The notes under the pieces: model-generated
Database searches by the model: none
Told to the model about the DNA's origin: nothing
Seen by the model: the letters and a program-made list of their open reading frames with translations, nothing else
Translations under genes and position numbers: made by a program
Shown here: piece after piece, positions 25,352-34,155 of the stretch
Position numbering within the stretch: position 1 is the first letter of the stretch
Layout: the number at the start of each line of letters is the position of its first letter
NCBI GenBank assembly: GCA_035459025.1
Contig: DATHYT010000085.1
Coordinates: forward strand, 1 to 64,000
Source of the DNA: JAABQT01 sp035459025
Lineage (GTDB): Bacteria; Pseudomonadota; Gammaproteobacteria; Burkholderiales; SG8-39
Direction of reading: 5' to 3'
DNA length: 64,000 nt

Positions 25352-25743
25352 ATGGAACCGAACCTGACCCGGCTCGCCACGGCCGCGCTTGCCGTTTTCC
25401 TGGGCTGCGCCCGGGCGCTGGCCGCGGTGCCCGCGTGCGCGAGCTGCGCGTGTCGGACTCCAGCGTCACGATCGAGGACAGCCACGTCGGCGGCGGCACG
25501 ACGGGCCTGTACGTCAGCAATTCCGCCGTGATCGCCACCAGCGTGCGCTTCGAAGGCGAGATCGCGATCACGGCGCTCGCCAGCCGCCTCGATCTTGCCG
25601 ACGTGGAGCTTGTCGGCAGCCGCGCCGCGCTCACGGCGCCCGTGCGCAGCCACGTTGTGTCCTCATTTGGCCGCGTGCACAGCCCCAACGTGCGGGGCAA
25701 TCTGCATGCGTTGTTTACCTTCGGCCCGGATAACCCGCTGTAG
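25352..25743 (+). pseudogene. probable exported protein interrupted by a frameshift
   Basis: From the ATG at 25352 a clear signal peptide is read (MEPNLTRLATAALAVFLG, then CARALAA), but that frame soon becomes compositionally poor and stops at 25531. From about 25432 the -1 frame takes over with a natural-looking sequence (VRELRVSDSSVTIEDSHVGG, then short strand-rich repeats and SFGRVHSPNVRGNLHALF) to 25743. Joining the frames near the CCC at 25430 gives a secreted beta-rich protein of about 130 residues, perhaps a short beta-helix. A one-base deletion in the genome or in the assembly would explain it. If instead the second frame is real alone, it would start at GTG 25435 and be 102 residues. 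Confidence 0.5.
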
Positions 25744-25777
25744 CGGCGCCAGGCCGCATAATTGCCGGGAAATCCCG

Positions 25778-26512
25778 ATGCCCCAGCCTCTTGCCTCCCG
25801 CACCGCCCTCGTCACTGGCGCATCGCGCGGCATCGGCCGCGCGATCGCGCTGGCGCTGGCCGCGGCCGGAGCGAACGTCGCCGTCAATTACCGCGAGCGC
25901 AGGGCCGAGGCCGAAGGCGCGGTCAACGCCATCCAGGCCCTTGGCCGCAAAGCGGTTGCGCTCCCGGCCGATGTTTCGAGGGCCGACGCGGTAGCGGCGC
26001 TCGTGCGAGCCGCGGAATCCGCGCTTGGGCCCATCGACATTCTCGTCAACAACGCGGGCATCGCGGTGCGCCGCGGCCTGGACGAGCTCACCGAGGAGGA
26101 TTTCGACCGCACCCTCGCCGTCAACCTCAAGTCGGCGTTCCTGTGCACGCAGGCGGTGCTCGCCGGCATGCGCGAGCGCGGCTGGGGTCGCATCGTCAAC
26201 ATCTCCTCGGGCGCGGCGCGGGGCGCCGGACTGGTCGGCGCGCACTACAATGCGTCGAAGGCCGGGATGGAGGGCCTCACGCGCGGCTATGCGGCGCGGC
26301 TGGCGAGGGAGGGCGTCACGGTGAATGCGGTTGCGCCTTCGCTGATCGAAACGGAGATGATCGCGGATCACCGCAAGCAGGCCGCGGCGCGGATTCCCGT
26401 GGGGCGCCTGGGCACGGGCGAGGAGGTCGCCGCAGTGGTGGTGATGGTGGCCGCGAACGCGTATATGACCGGGCAGACCGTGCAGGTGAACGGCGGCCTG
26501 CACTTCAACTGA
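25778..26512 (+). CDS. SDR family oxidoreductase, FabG-like
   Basis: A 244-residue classical short-chain dehydrogenase. The NADP(H)-binding TGASRGIG, the NNAG motif, the catalytic Ser in VNISSGAARGAG and the YNASK signature are all present; the C-terminus (TGQTVQVNGGLHFN) is FabG-like. It probably reduces a 3-oxoacyl or similar ketone. It is the first gene of a run of plus-strand catabolic genes (GFA protein, CoA ligase, hydratase), so a degradative role is more likely than fatty acid synthesis. Confidence 0.9.
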   Translation: MPQPLASRTALVTGASRGIGRAIALALAAAGANVAVNYRERRAEAEGAVNAIQALGRKAVALPADVSRADAVAALVRAAESALGPIDILVNNAGIAVRRGLDELTEEDFDRTLAVNLKSAFLCTQAVLAGMRERGWGRIVNISSGAARGAGLVGAHYNASKAGMEGLTRGYAARLAREGVTVNAVAPSLIETEMIADHRKQAAARIPVGRLGTGEEVAAVVVMVAANAYMTGQTVQVNGGLHFN

Positions 26513-26525
26513 GAGGGGGACACCG

Positions 26526-26957
26526 ATGGCCGAGAATCTCACTGGCAGCTGCCTGTGCGGCGCGATCCGCTACAGCGTGAGCGTGCCGATCACCGAGCTG
26601 CGCGTGTGTCATTGCACCAACTGCCAGAAGGGCTCGGGCACCGGCGGCAGCGTCAATGCGCCGCTCGCCTCGAGCGCCTTCAAGCTCACGCAAGGCACGC
26701 CCAAGCGCCACACCGGCAAGGCCGACAGCGGTCGCACGCTGCATCGCTACTTCTGCGGCGACTGCGGCTCGCCGATCTACAGCCAGCGCGAGGAGATGCC
26801 CGAGATGATCGCGCTGCGCGTGGGGACGCTGGACAACCCGGGAAACATGAAGATCACCGCCAACATCTGGACGCGCAGCGCGCGCCCCTGGTCGTACATC
26901 GATCCGGCGAGCAAGCAGTTCCCCGGGCAGCCCGACGCGCCCGCGGCGACGAAATAG
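26526..26957 (+). CDS. GFA family protein (CENP-V / glutathione-dependent formaldehyde-activating fold)
   Basis: A 143-residue Zn protein. The cysteine pattern is that of the GFA fold: GSCLCGAIRYS, CHCTNCQKGSGTGGS and YFCGDCGSPIYSQ. The founding member accelerates adduct formation between glutathione and formaldehyde, but most relatives have no proven activity. AGGGGG lies upstream of the ATG. It follows the SDR gene by 13 bases and is likely in the same operon. Confidence 0.9.
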   Translation: MAENLTGSCLCGAIRYSVSVPITELRVCHCTNCQKGSGTGGSVNAPLASSAFKLTQGTPKRHTGKADSGRTLHRYFCGDCGSPIYSQREEMPEMIALRVGTLDNPGNMKITANIWTRSARPWSYIDPASKQFPGQPDAPAATK

Positions 26958-26966
26958 GGGGGGAGC

Positions 26967-27563
26967 ATGGCCGAGCCGCAGCTGGTCGATCCGCACGACC
27001 CGGTGATGACCGGGGAAAATTCCTTCGTCCGCCTGTCGGACGACGGCGGCAAGACGCTCGCCGAGCGCGTGAGCCACTGGCGCGTGCTCTGGTCTCCCGC
27101 CGGACAGGGACACGCCCTGTTCATCGAGAGCACGCTCACCGGCAAGGGCCCGCGCGTCTACGCCGACAACGCGGGCGTCGCGCGCTACCTGCAGCGCCTG
27201 ATCGAGGTGCTGCTGCACAAGCCCTTCGCCGACGAATCGCTGCCGGTCGTCGACGCCCGCTTCGAGCGCACCGGCAACTCGCTCAGCACCGTCGAGGAGC
27301 GCGTCATCGCGCGCAACGACGAGATCGTCCTCAGCTGGTGGGACCTGATGCCGCCCTTCATCCTCACCATGCCGCCGGGGACCCTGAACCGTCCCTTGGG
27401 CGTCTACAGCACGTTTCTCCCCGCGCGCAGCGCGCAGCTCTCGGTAAATGGCAGGGCTGCGACGGCCAGGGTGTTTGCGCAGGAGCGCTCCGGCCGGGCA
27501 TCGTCGAGCTGCTGCCTCGCCTGGTCGGAGACTTGGACGCGACCCACAGGGGGGAAATCATGA
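26967..27563 (+). CDS. hypothetical protein
   Basis: A 198-residue protein I do not recognise. It has no signal peptide or membrane segment; the middle contains ordered-looking strands (HWRVLWSPAGQGHALFIES, VLSWWDLMPPFILTMPPG) that suggest a beta-rich soluble domain. The final ~30 residues (ERSGRASSSCCLAWSETW) are unlike the rest and may be read out of frame. A strong GGGGGAG site precedes the ATG. Its stop overlaps the next gene by four bases, so the pair is coupled. Confidence 0.65.
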   Translation: MAEPQLVDPHDPVMTGENSFVRLSDDGGKTLAERVSHWRVLWSPAGQGHALFIESTLTGKGPRVYADNAGVARYLQRLIEVLLHKPFADESLPVVDARFERTGNSLSTVEERVIARNDEIVLSWWDLMPPFILTMPPGTLNRPLGVYSTFLPARSAQLSVNGRAATARVFAQERSGRASSSCCLAWSETWTRPTGGKS

Positions 27564-27865
27564 GCGCCCTCTTCATCGTGCGCGCTCAGGTCGATCCTTC
27601 CGTCCGGGACGCTTTCGACCGCTGGTACCGGGACGAGCATCTGCCGGACGCGCTGAAGGCGTTCAAGGCGAAACGCGCCTGGCGCGGCTGGAGCGACACG
27701 GACGCCTCGGTGCACTACGCGTTCTACGAGTTCGAGGACTTGGCGCGTGCCCGCGCCATTCCGGGCTCGGCGGAAATCAAGGCGCTGATCGCGGAGTTCG
27801 ACCGTATGTGGGGGAACAAGGTGACGCGCGCGCGCGACGTCGTCGACGTGGTACAGGCGCTCTAA
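27560..27865 (+). CDS. EthD-like dimeric alpha/beta barrel protein
   Basis: A 101-residue protein with the pattern of ferredoxin-like dimeric barrels: FIVRAQVDPSVRDAFDRWYR, EHLPDALKAFKAKRAWRGWS and HYAFYEFEDLARARAI. EthD/DUF4286-type proteins bind small hydrophobic compounds or act as co-factors of monooxygenases and isomerases. ATG overlaps the preceding stop (ATGA); the next gene starts four bases later, so it is part of the catabolic operon. Confidence 0.7.
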   Translation: MSALFIVRAQVDPSVRDAFDRWYRDEHLPDALKAFKAKRAWRGWSDTDASVHYAFYEFEDLARARAIPGSAEIKALIAEFDRMWGNKVTRARDVVDVVQAL

Positions 27866-27868
27866 GCC

Positions 27869-29542
27869 GTGGCCGTCGATCTCCTCGTCAAGGGCGGGCT
27901 GGTCATCGACGGCACCGGCGCGCCGGCGCGCAGCGCCGACGTCGCGATCCAGGACGGACGTATCGCGCAGATCGGGACGCTCCGGGACGGCGCACGGCGC
28001 ACCATTAACGCCGACGGCCTGGTGGTGGCGCCCGGCTTCATCGATCCGCACACGCACTACGACGCGCAGATCTGCTGGGATGGCGCGCTCACGCCCTCGT
28101 CGTGGCACGGCGTGACCTCGGTGGTGATGGGCAACTGTGGCGTCGGCATCGCGCCCTGCCGTCCCGCGGCGCGCGAGATCGCGATGCGCGACCTGGTGAA
28201 CGTGGAGGCGATCCCGTTCGAGGTGCTCGAGCGGGGCATCACCTGGGACTGGGAGAGCTTTCCCGAGTACATGCAGGCCGCGGCGCGCAGGCAGCCCGCG
28301 CTCAACCTCGGCTTTCTCGCGCCGCTGACGCCGTTCCGGCACTACGTGATGGGCGAGGCGTCGATGGAGCGCGCCGCCGACGCGGCGCAGACCGCGAAGA
28401 TCAAGGCGCTGCTCGGCGAGGCGATGGACGCCGGCGCGTTCGGCTTTTCCAGCACGCTGCTCAACCAGCACATGGGCTTCGCCGGCCGGCCGCTAGCCTG
28501 CCGCAACGCGAGCCGCGAGGAGCTCAAGGCCTACTGCAATGCGCTGAAGGAGCGCGGCAAGGGCGCGATCGAGATCGCGATGACCAGGCAGATCGGCGTG
28601 ATGGACGACCCCGAGCTGGAGCTCCTCGACTTCATGCTCACCGAAAGCGCGCGCCCGATCACGTTCATCGCCATGTTCGACCGCGACGACATCTCGGAGG
28701 CAGTGCGCACCTCCTTGAGGAAGGCGGCGCCGATGATCGCGCGTGGCGCGCGGCCGCAGACCTCGCCGCTGCCGCTGACGCGGGAGATCAACATGCGCAA
28801 CCCGTTCTCGTTCGCCGGCTTCCCGTCGTGGAAGCGCGTGTTCGAGGACAAGTCGAAGGCGGCGCAGGCGGCGGTGTACCGCGACCCGGCGTTTCGCGCG
28901 CAGTTCCGCGAGGAGTTGAAGCGCCCCGCGGGCTTCGGCAACTGGGAGCGCATCACGGTGCACGAGGTGAAGTCCCCGGCGCTCAAGGCCCTGGAAGGGC
29001 GGACGGTGGCCGAGGTGGCAAGGGCACAGGGCAAGGACGGGGTCGACGCGTTCCTCGACCTGACCCTCGCCGACGACCTGGAGAACGAGTTCACCATGAC
29101 CTCGTTCAACAACCGGCCCGAGCGCATGGCCGAGATCCTCAACAACCCCGCGATGCTCCTCGGGCTGGGCGACGGCGGCGCGCATCTCGACATGCTGTGC
29201 GACTCCGGCTACCCGACCTACATGCTCGGCACCTGGGTGCGCGAGCGCAAGGTGCTGACGCTGGAGCATGCGGTGCAGCGCATGACGTCCGACCCGGCGG
29301 ATTTCTTCGGCATCAAGGATCGCGGGCGCCTCGCGCCCGGGCTGGCCGCGGACCTGGCGATCTTCGATGCGGCCACGGTCGGCTCGCTCGGGCGGCCGGA
29401 GCGGCGCTACGACCTTCCCGGCGGCGCGAAGCGCATGGTGATGCGCTCGCAGGGCATCGAGTACACGATCGTGAACGGCGTGGTGACCTGGGAGGGGGGC
29501 AAGCTCACCGGCGCAGCAGCGGGTGCCGTGCTGCGCTCCTGA
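27869..29542 (+). CDS. N-acyl-D-amino-acid deacylase family amidohydrolase
   Basis: A 557-residue D-aminoacylase-type amidohydrolase. Metal-site motifs are FIDPHTHYDAQICWDG (HxH) and the family-typical VVMGNCGVGIAPC, with FSSTLLNQHMGFAGRP and LGDGGAHLDMLCDSG further on; the C-terminal small domain ends ADLAIFDAATVGS. Enzymes of this family remove an acyl group from N-acyl-D-amino acids, and some act on other amides. GTG start. The CoA-ligase gene begins five bases after its stop, so the acid released could be directly activated (inference). Confidence 0.88.
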   Translation: MAVDLLVKGGLVIDGTGAPARSADVAIQDGRIAQIGTLRDGARRTINADGLVVAPGFIDPHTHYDAQICWDGALTPSSWHGVTSVVMGNCGVGIAPCRPAAREIAMRDLVNVEAIPFEVLERGITWDWESFPEYMQAAARRQPALNLGFLAPLTPFRHYVMGEASMERAADAAQTAKIKALLGEAMDAGAFGFSSTLLNQHMGFAGRPLACRNASREELKAYCNALKERGKGAIEIAMTRQIGVMDDPELELLDFMLTESARPITFIAMFDRDDISEAVRTSLRKAAPMIARGARPQTSPLPLTREINMRNPFSFAGFPSWKRVFEDKSKAAQAAVYRDPAFRAQFREELKRPAGFGNWERITVHEVKSPALKALEGRTVAEVARAQGKDGVDAFLDLTLADDLENEFTMTSFNNRPERMAEILNNPAMLLGLGDGGAHLDMLCDSGYPTYMLGTWVRERKVLTLEHAVQRMTSDPADFFGIKDRGRLAPGLAADLAIFDAATVGSLGRPERRYDLPGGAKRMVMRSQGIEYTIVNGVVTWEGGKLTGAAAGAVLRS

Positions 29543-29547
29543 CGCGG

Positions 29548-31014
29548 ATGAGCGCCGCGCAGCCGCGCCTGGATGCGCTGCTTGTCGCCGCCGCGGAGCG
29601 CCACGCCGGGCGCGAGGCGCTCGCAGGGGAGCGGTCGCTCAGCTACACGGCGTTCCTCGCCGAAGCCGAATCGGTCGCCGAGGCGCTTCAGCGGTCGGGC
29701 CTCGTGCGCGACGAGCCCCTGCACGTTCGCGTGTCGAACCATCCGCTGGATCTCGTCGCCTTTCTCGGCGCCTGGCTGGCGGGCGGCGCGGTGGTGCCGG
29801 TGCACCGCACTTCGCCCGCGCTGGCCGCCGCGCAGATCGCCGAGCGCACGCTGGCGCGCTTCGAGTGGGACGCGCTGGCCGCGACGCCGCTCCGGCAGCT
29901 CGCAGCCGTGGCGCCGCCGCCGCGACCGATTCTCGAGGGCGGCGCGCTCATCGTGTTCACGTCGGGCTCGTCGGGCGCGCCGAAGGGCGCGGTGCTGTCG
30001 CACCGCGCGTTCGCCGGCAAGCTCGGCGCGATCCAGTCGCGCCTCGGCTTTCGCGCGGATGAGCGCACGCTGCTGGTGCTCAACATCACCTTCAGCTTCG
30101 GCATCTGGGTGGCGCTGCTCACGTTGCTGCACGGCGGCCGGCTGCGGCCGGTGGAGAAGTTCGCGCCGGCCACCTTTCTCGAGCAGCTGAGCGCCGAGTC
30201 GATCACGCGCGTCGCCTTGGTGCCGACCATGATGCGCGCACTGATCCTCGACCATCCGGCGGCGGCGCTTGCCAAGCCGAACGCCCTGCGCACGGTGATG
30301 ATCGGCGGCGAAGCGCTCGGCCAGGGGCTTGCCGAATCGCTACGCGCGCTGTTCGCGCCGGCCGGGCTGATCGATATCTACGGATTGACCGAGACCTCGA
30401 CCAGCGACTTCTTCCTGATGCCGGAGGACGCCGAGCGCTACGCCGGCTGCATCGGTCGGCCTTCGCCAGGGGTCGAATTTCGCATTCGCGGGGACGATGG
30501 CGCCGCCGTGGCGCAAGGCGCGGTGGGCGAGCTGTGCATCCGGAGCCCGTTCCTGATGAACGGCTACCTCGGGCAGCCCGAGCTCGACCCGATCGACGCC
30601 GAGGGCTGGCTCGCCACGGGGGACCTCGCGCGCGAGCGCGACCCCGGCGTGGTGGAAATCGCCGGGCGCAAGAAGGAGCTGATCGTGCGCGGGGGCAACA
30701 AGATCGCGCCGCAGGAGATCGAGTTCGCGCTGAGCGCGCATCCGAAGGTGGCGGCGGCGCTCGCCGTGGGCCGGCCCGACGCACGCCTCGGCCAGCGCAT
30801 CCACGCGCTGGTGCTGCCGCGCGACGCGAGCCTCACGGTGGAGGCCCTGCGCACCTTCTTGCGCGAGCGGCTGGACCGGTTCAAGCAGCCCGATGTGTTC
30901 TACTTCTCGCGCGAGCTGCCCGCGGGGCGCACCGGCAAGGCCGATCGCGGGCGCTTTGCGGCGATGCTGGAGGCGGGCGAGCTTGCGCCGGCCGCGGACG
31001 TGCACCCGGAATAG
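29548..31014 (+). CDS. AMP-binding acyl-CoA ligase / synthetase
   Basis: A 488-residue adenylate-forming enzyme. The P-loop-like A3 motif is VFTSGSSGAPKGAVLSHRA; IYGLTETSTSDF, GWLATGDLARERD and GRKKELIVRGGNKIAPQEIE follow, and the C-terminal catalytic lysine is in AGRTGKADRG. It would convert a carboxylic acid to its CoA thioester. Lying between an amidohydrolase and an enoyl-CoA hydratase, it probably activates an acid for beta-oxidation-like breakdown; the acid is unknown. Confidence 0.9.
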   Translation: MSAAQPRLDALLVAAAERHAGREALAGERSLSYTAFLAEAESVAEALQRSGLVRDEPLHVRVSNHPLDLVAFLGAWLAGGAVVPVHRTSPALAAAQIAERTLARFEWDALAATPLRQLAAVAPPPRPILEGGALIVFTSGSSGAPKGAVLSHRAFAGKLGAIQSRLGFRADERTLLVLNITFSFGIWVALLTLLHGGRLRPVEKFAPATFLEQLSAESITRVALVPTMMRALILDHPAAALAKPNALRTVMIGGEALGQGLAESLRALFAPAGLIDIYGLTETSTSDFFLMPEDAERYAGCIGRPSPGVEFRIRGDDGAAVAQGAVGELCIRSPFLMNGYLGQPELDPIDAEGWLATGDLARERDPGVVEIAGRKKELIVRGGNKIAPQEIEFALSAHPKVAAALAVGRPDARLGQRIHALVLPRDASLTVEALRTFLRERLDRFKQPDVFYFSRELPAGRTGKADRGRFAAMLEAGELAPAADVHPE

Positions 31015-31027
31015 GGAGGAGCATGGC

Positions 31028-31843
31028 ATGAGCGATTTCCAAAACATCCGTGTCAGGAGCGAGGCGGGCGTGGCGCAAGTCGAGCTGCACCGCCCCGAGC
31101 GGGTCAACGCGCTCAACAAGGCGATGCTCCTGGAGATCAACTCGGCGCTGGACGCGCTCGAGGCCGACGCCGGGGTTCGGGTGATCGTGCTGACAGGCGC
31201 GGGGCGTGGCTTCTCATCGGGATTCGACCTGAAGGAGCAGATGGAGCGGCGCCCCGAAGGCGCGAAGGTGTGGCGCGAGGTGCTGGACCTGGATTTCTCC
31301 ACCACGATGCGCTTCTGGGACTCGCCCAAGCCGACGATCGCCGCGATCCACGGCGCCTGCATGGCCGGCGCCTTCGAGATGGCGCTCGCATGCGACATTT
31401 CGGTGTGCTCGCGCGACGCGGTGTTCGGCGAGCCGGAGCTGAAGTTCGGCGCTGGTATCGTCACCATGCTCCTGCCCTGGATGGTGGGGCCGAAGGCCGC
31501 CAAGGACATCATCCTGACGGGCGACGACACGGTGAGCGCGGAGCGCGCGCTCGCGCTCGGCATCGTGAGCCGCGTGGTTCCCGACGGCGAGCACCTGAGG
31601 ACCGCGCTCCGCATCGCCCGCCAGATGGCGGTGATCGATCCGGACCTGGTGCGCGACACCAAGAAGGCGCTCAACCGCAGCTTCGAGATCCAGGGCATGC
31701 GCGCGGCGCTCGATACCGCGCTCGACATCGACCATGCCGTCGAGTCGCACGGCTCGCCCGACAAGCGCAAGTTCATGGACATCGCGCGCGAGCAGGGCCT
31801 GAAGGCGGCGCTCGCCTGGCGCGAAGCGCGCTTCAAGGTCTAG
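31028..31843 (+). CDS. enoyl-CoA hydratase/isomerase family protein
   Basis: A 271-residue crotonase. The oxyanion-hole segments are GAGRGFSSGFDLKEQ and IHGACMAGAFEMALACDISV; the catalytic region FGEPELKFGAGIVTMLLPW has a Glu but not the usual second Glu pair, so hydratase versus isomerase activity is open. A GGAGG site precedes the ATG. It closes the operon that starts with the SDR at 25778 or the amidohydrolase at 27869. Confidence 0.88.
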   Translation: MSDFQNIRVRSEAGVAQVELHRPERVNALNKAMLLEINSALDALEADAGVRVIVLTGAGRGFSSGFDLKEQMERRPEGAKVWREVLDLDFSTTMRFWDSPKPTIAAIHGACMAGAFEMALACDISVCSRDAVFGEPELKFGAGIVTMLLPWMVGPKAAKDIILTGDDTVSAERALALGIVSRVVPDGEHLRTALRIARQMAVIDPDLVRDTKKALNRSFEIQGMRAALDTALDIDHAVESHGSPDKRKFMDIAREQGLKAALAWREARFKV

Positions 31844-31901
31844 ACGTTCACCGCTTCACGGCGCGAGCGCCGTCGCCGCTCCGGCGGACTGCGGCGCGAT
31901 G

Positions 31902-32747
31902 CTAGGCGGGCAGCGCCGGCGTATTCTCCGGCACGAAGAAATCCGGCAGGAACCGGGTGGTCCCCGGGACCGCCGCGTACACGGAGAAGTCGCGTACGCC
32001 CGCCGCGTGCAGCACCAGATCGTCGATGCAGAAGTTGCCGGTGAACTCGCGGCTCGGCTTGCACAGGATCGCATGCGCCGCGTCGGCCATGATCTCCGGC
32101 TTGCGCGACTGCTTCATCATCGCTTCGCCGCCGAGCATCTGCACCGCGGCGGTGGCGATCGTGGTGCGCGGCCAGAGCGCGTTGGCGGCGATGCCGTCGT
32201 TCCTGAACTCCTCGGCCCAGGCGAGGGTGCACAGGCTCATGCCGTACTTGGCGAGGGTGTAGGCAAGGTGCGGCGCGAACCACTTCGGCGACAGGTCGAG
32301 CGGCGGGCTCAGGGTGAGAATGTGCGGGTTGCGGGACTTCTTCAGGTGCGGGATGCAGCAGCGCCCCGCCAGGTAGGTGCCGCGCGCGTTGATGCCGTTC
32401 ATCAGGTCGTAGCGTTTCATGTCGCAGCCGAGCGTGCCGGTAAGCTGGATCGCGCTGGCGTTGTTCACCAGGATGTCGATGCCGCCGAAGGCCGCAACCG
32501 TCTTCTCGACTGCGGCCAGCATCTGGGACTCCTCGCGAATGTCGCACTGCACGGCCAGGCCCTTGCCCCCGGCCTTCTCGATCTCCGCCACCGCCGTGTG
32601 GATGGTGCCCGGCAGCTTCGGATGCGGCGCGCTGGTCTTGGCGGCGATCACGACGTTGGCGCCGTCGCGCGCCGCACGCAGCGCGATGGCCAGCCCGATG
32701 CCGCGACTGCCGCCGGTGATGAACAGGGTTCTTCCCTTCAGGCTCAT
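31902..32747 (-). CDS. SDR family oxidoreductase, HSDL2-like
   Basis: A 281-residue short-chain dehydrogenase matching the HSDL2 group: TGGSRGIGLAIALRAARDGA, the extended PHPKLPGTIHTAVAEIE insert, NNASAIQLTGT, ILTLSPPLDLSPKWF and YTLAKYGMS. In this subgroup the catalytic Ser is within the SPP motif. The ATG at 32747 has AGGAGAC upstream. It converges with the enoyl-CoA hydratase gene (58-base gap) and diverges from the HisD-like gene. Substrate unknown, probably a fatty acyl or steroid-like carbonyl. Confidence 0.88.
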   Translation of the reverse strand: MSLKGRTLFITGGSRGIGLAIALRAARDGANVVIAAKTSAPHPKLPGTIHTAVAEIEKAGGKGLAVQCDIREESQMLAAVEKTVAAFGGIDILVNNASAIQLTGTLGCDMKRYDLMNGINARGTYLAGRCCIPHLKKSRNPHILTLSPPLDLSPKWFAPHLAYTLAKYGMSLCTLAWAEEFRNDGIAANALWPRTTIATAAVQMLGGEAMMKQSRKPEIMADAAHAILCKPSREFTGNFCIDDLVLHAAGVRDFSVYAAVPGTTRFLPDFFVPENTPALPA

Positions 32748-32862
32748 GAGGTCTCCTGGCGTGATGCCGCAGATGGACGCGAAGCAGCTCGAAGGACTAT
32801 ACATCCCCGCGAACGCGCCGCCACCTTAGAATTCCGCTCTGACTCCGGACTTCGAGGAACCC

Positions 32863-34155
32863 ATGGCCACCCATCTCAAGCGTCGCATCGCCCAGGACGT
32901 CACCGACGAAATCGACCGGAAAGTGCGCCACACCGTCGAAGAAATCCTTGCCGACGTGAAACAGCGCGGCGATGCCGCGGTGCGGGAGTATTCGGAGAAG
33001 TTCGACAAGTGGACGCCGAAGAAGCTTTCCAAGGCGGACATCGAGGCCATCATGGCGAAAGTCGCGCCCGGCACCATCAGCGACATCAAGTTTGCGCAGG
33101 CGCAGATCCGCAACTTCGCCGAGCACCAGCGTGCCGCAATCCGCGATATCGAAGTCGAGACCCTGCCCGGCGTGAAGCTCGGGCACAAGAATATCCCGGT
33201 AGAGTCCGTCGGCTGCTACGTGCCCGGTGGCCGTTACCCGATGGTTGCTTCCGCTCACATGAGCATCGTCACGGCGCGCACGGCAGGCGTGAAGCACATC
33301 ATCGCCTGCACGCCTCCCAACCAGGGCGAGCCGCATGCCGAGACCATCGCCGCGATGGTGCTCGGCGGCGCCGACGAGATCCACGTCATCGGCGGCGTTC
33401 AGGCCGTCGCGGCCATGGCGCTCGGCACCGAGTCCATTCGCGCGGTGGACATGCTCTGCGGACCGGGCAATGCGTACGTCGCGGAAGCCAAGCGCCAGCT
33501 CTTCGGCAGGGTGGGCATCGACCTCTTCGCCGGTCCGACGGAGATCCTCGTGGTGGCCGACGACACGGCAGACGTCGAGATGATCGCCACCGACCTTCTC
33601 GGCCAGGCGGAGCACGGGCCGACCAGCCCGGCAATCCTCGTCACCACGTCTCGGAAGATCGCCGATGCGCTGCCCGCCGAGATCGAGCGCCAGCTCAAGG
33701 TCCTGCCCACGGCCGACGTCGCCGGAGTTGCCTGGCGCGACTACGGCGAAATCATCCTCGTGGATTCTCTGCAGGAGGCGGTCAAGGAGGCCGACCGCGT
33801 GGCTGCGGAACACGTCGAGATCTTGACGAAGAATCCGCGCTACTTCCTCGAGCGCATGCAAAACTACGGCGCGCTGTTTCTCGGGCCCGAGACCAACGTC
33901 TCCTACGGCGACAAGGTGATCGGCACCAACCACACGCTGCCCACGCTTGGCGCGGCGCGCTATACCGGCGGCCTTTGGGTCGGCAAGTTCCTGAAGACCT
34001 GCACCTACCAGGAGGTGACGCGCGAGGCGAGCGTCAAGGTCGGCGAATACTGCTCGCGCCTTTGCGCCATCGAGCGCTTCTGGGGGCACAAGGAGCAGGC
34101 CGACCTGCGCCTGCGCCGCTACGGCGGTCAGAACGTCGGTCTGGGCGCCAAGTGA
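32863..34155 (+). CDS. histidinol-dehydrogenase-like enzyme (HisD family, HpsN-like)
   Basis: A 430-residue HisD-family dehydrogenase. Family blocks include VGCYVPGGRYPMVASAHM, CGPGNAYVAEAKRQLFG, DLFAGPTEILVVAD and QAEHGPTSPA with the zinc/catalytic His; GTNHTLPTLGAARYTGGLWV is near the end. No other his gene is nearby; an SDR gene overlaps its stop. That context, together with the LGHKNIPVESVGCY region, suggests a catabolic HisD paralogue such as sulfopropanediol dehydrogenase (HpsN) rather than histidine synthesis. GAGGAA lies before the ATG. Substrate is not proven. Confidence 0.85.
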   Translation: MATHLKRRIAQDVTDEIDRKVRHTVEEILADVKQRGDAAVREYSEKFDKWTPKKLSKADIEAIMAKVAPGTISDIKFAQAQIRNFAEHQRAAIRDIEVETLPGVKLGHKNIPVESVGCYVPGGRYPMVASAHMSIVTARTAGVKHIIACTPPNQGEPHAETIAAMVLGGADEIHVIGGVQAVAAMALGTESIRAVDMLCGPGNAYVAEAKRQLFGRVGIDLFAGPTEILVVADDTADVEMIATDLLGQAEHGPTSPAILVTTSRKIADALPAEIERQLKVLPTADVAGVAWRDYGEIILVDSLQEAVKEADRVAAEHVEILTKNPRYFLERMQNYGALFLGPETNVSYGDKVIGTNHTLPTLGAARYTGGLWVGKFLKTCTYQEVTREASVKVGEYCSRLCAIERFWGHKEQADLRLRRYGGQNVGLGAK

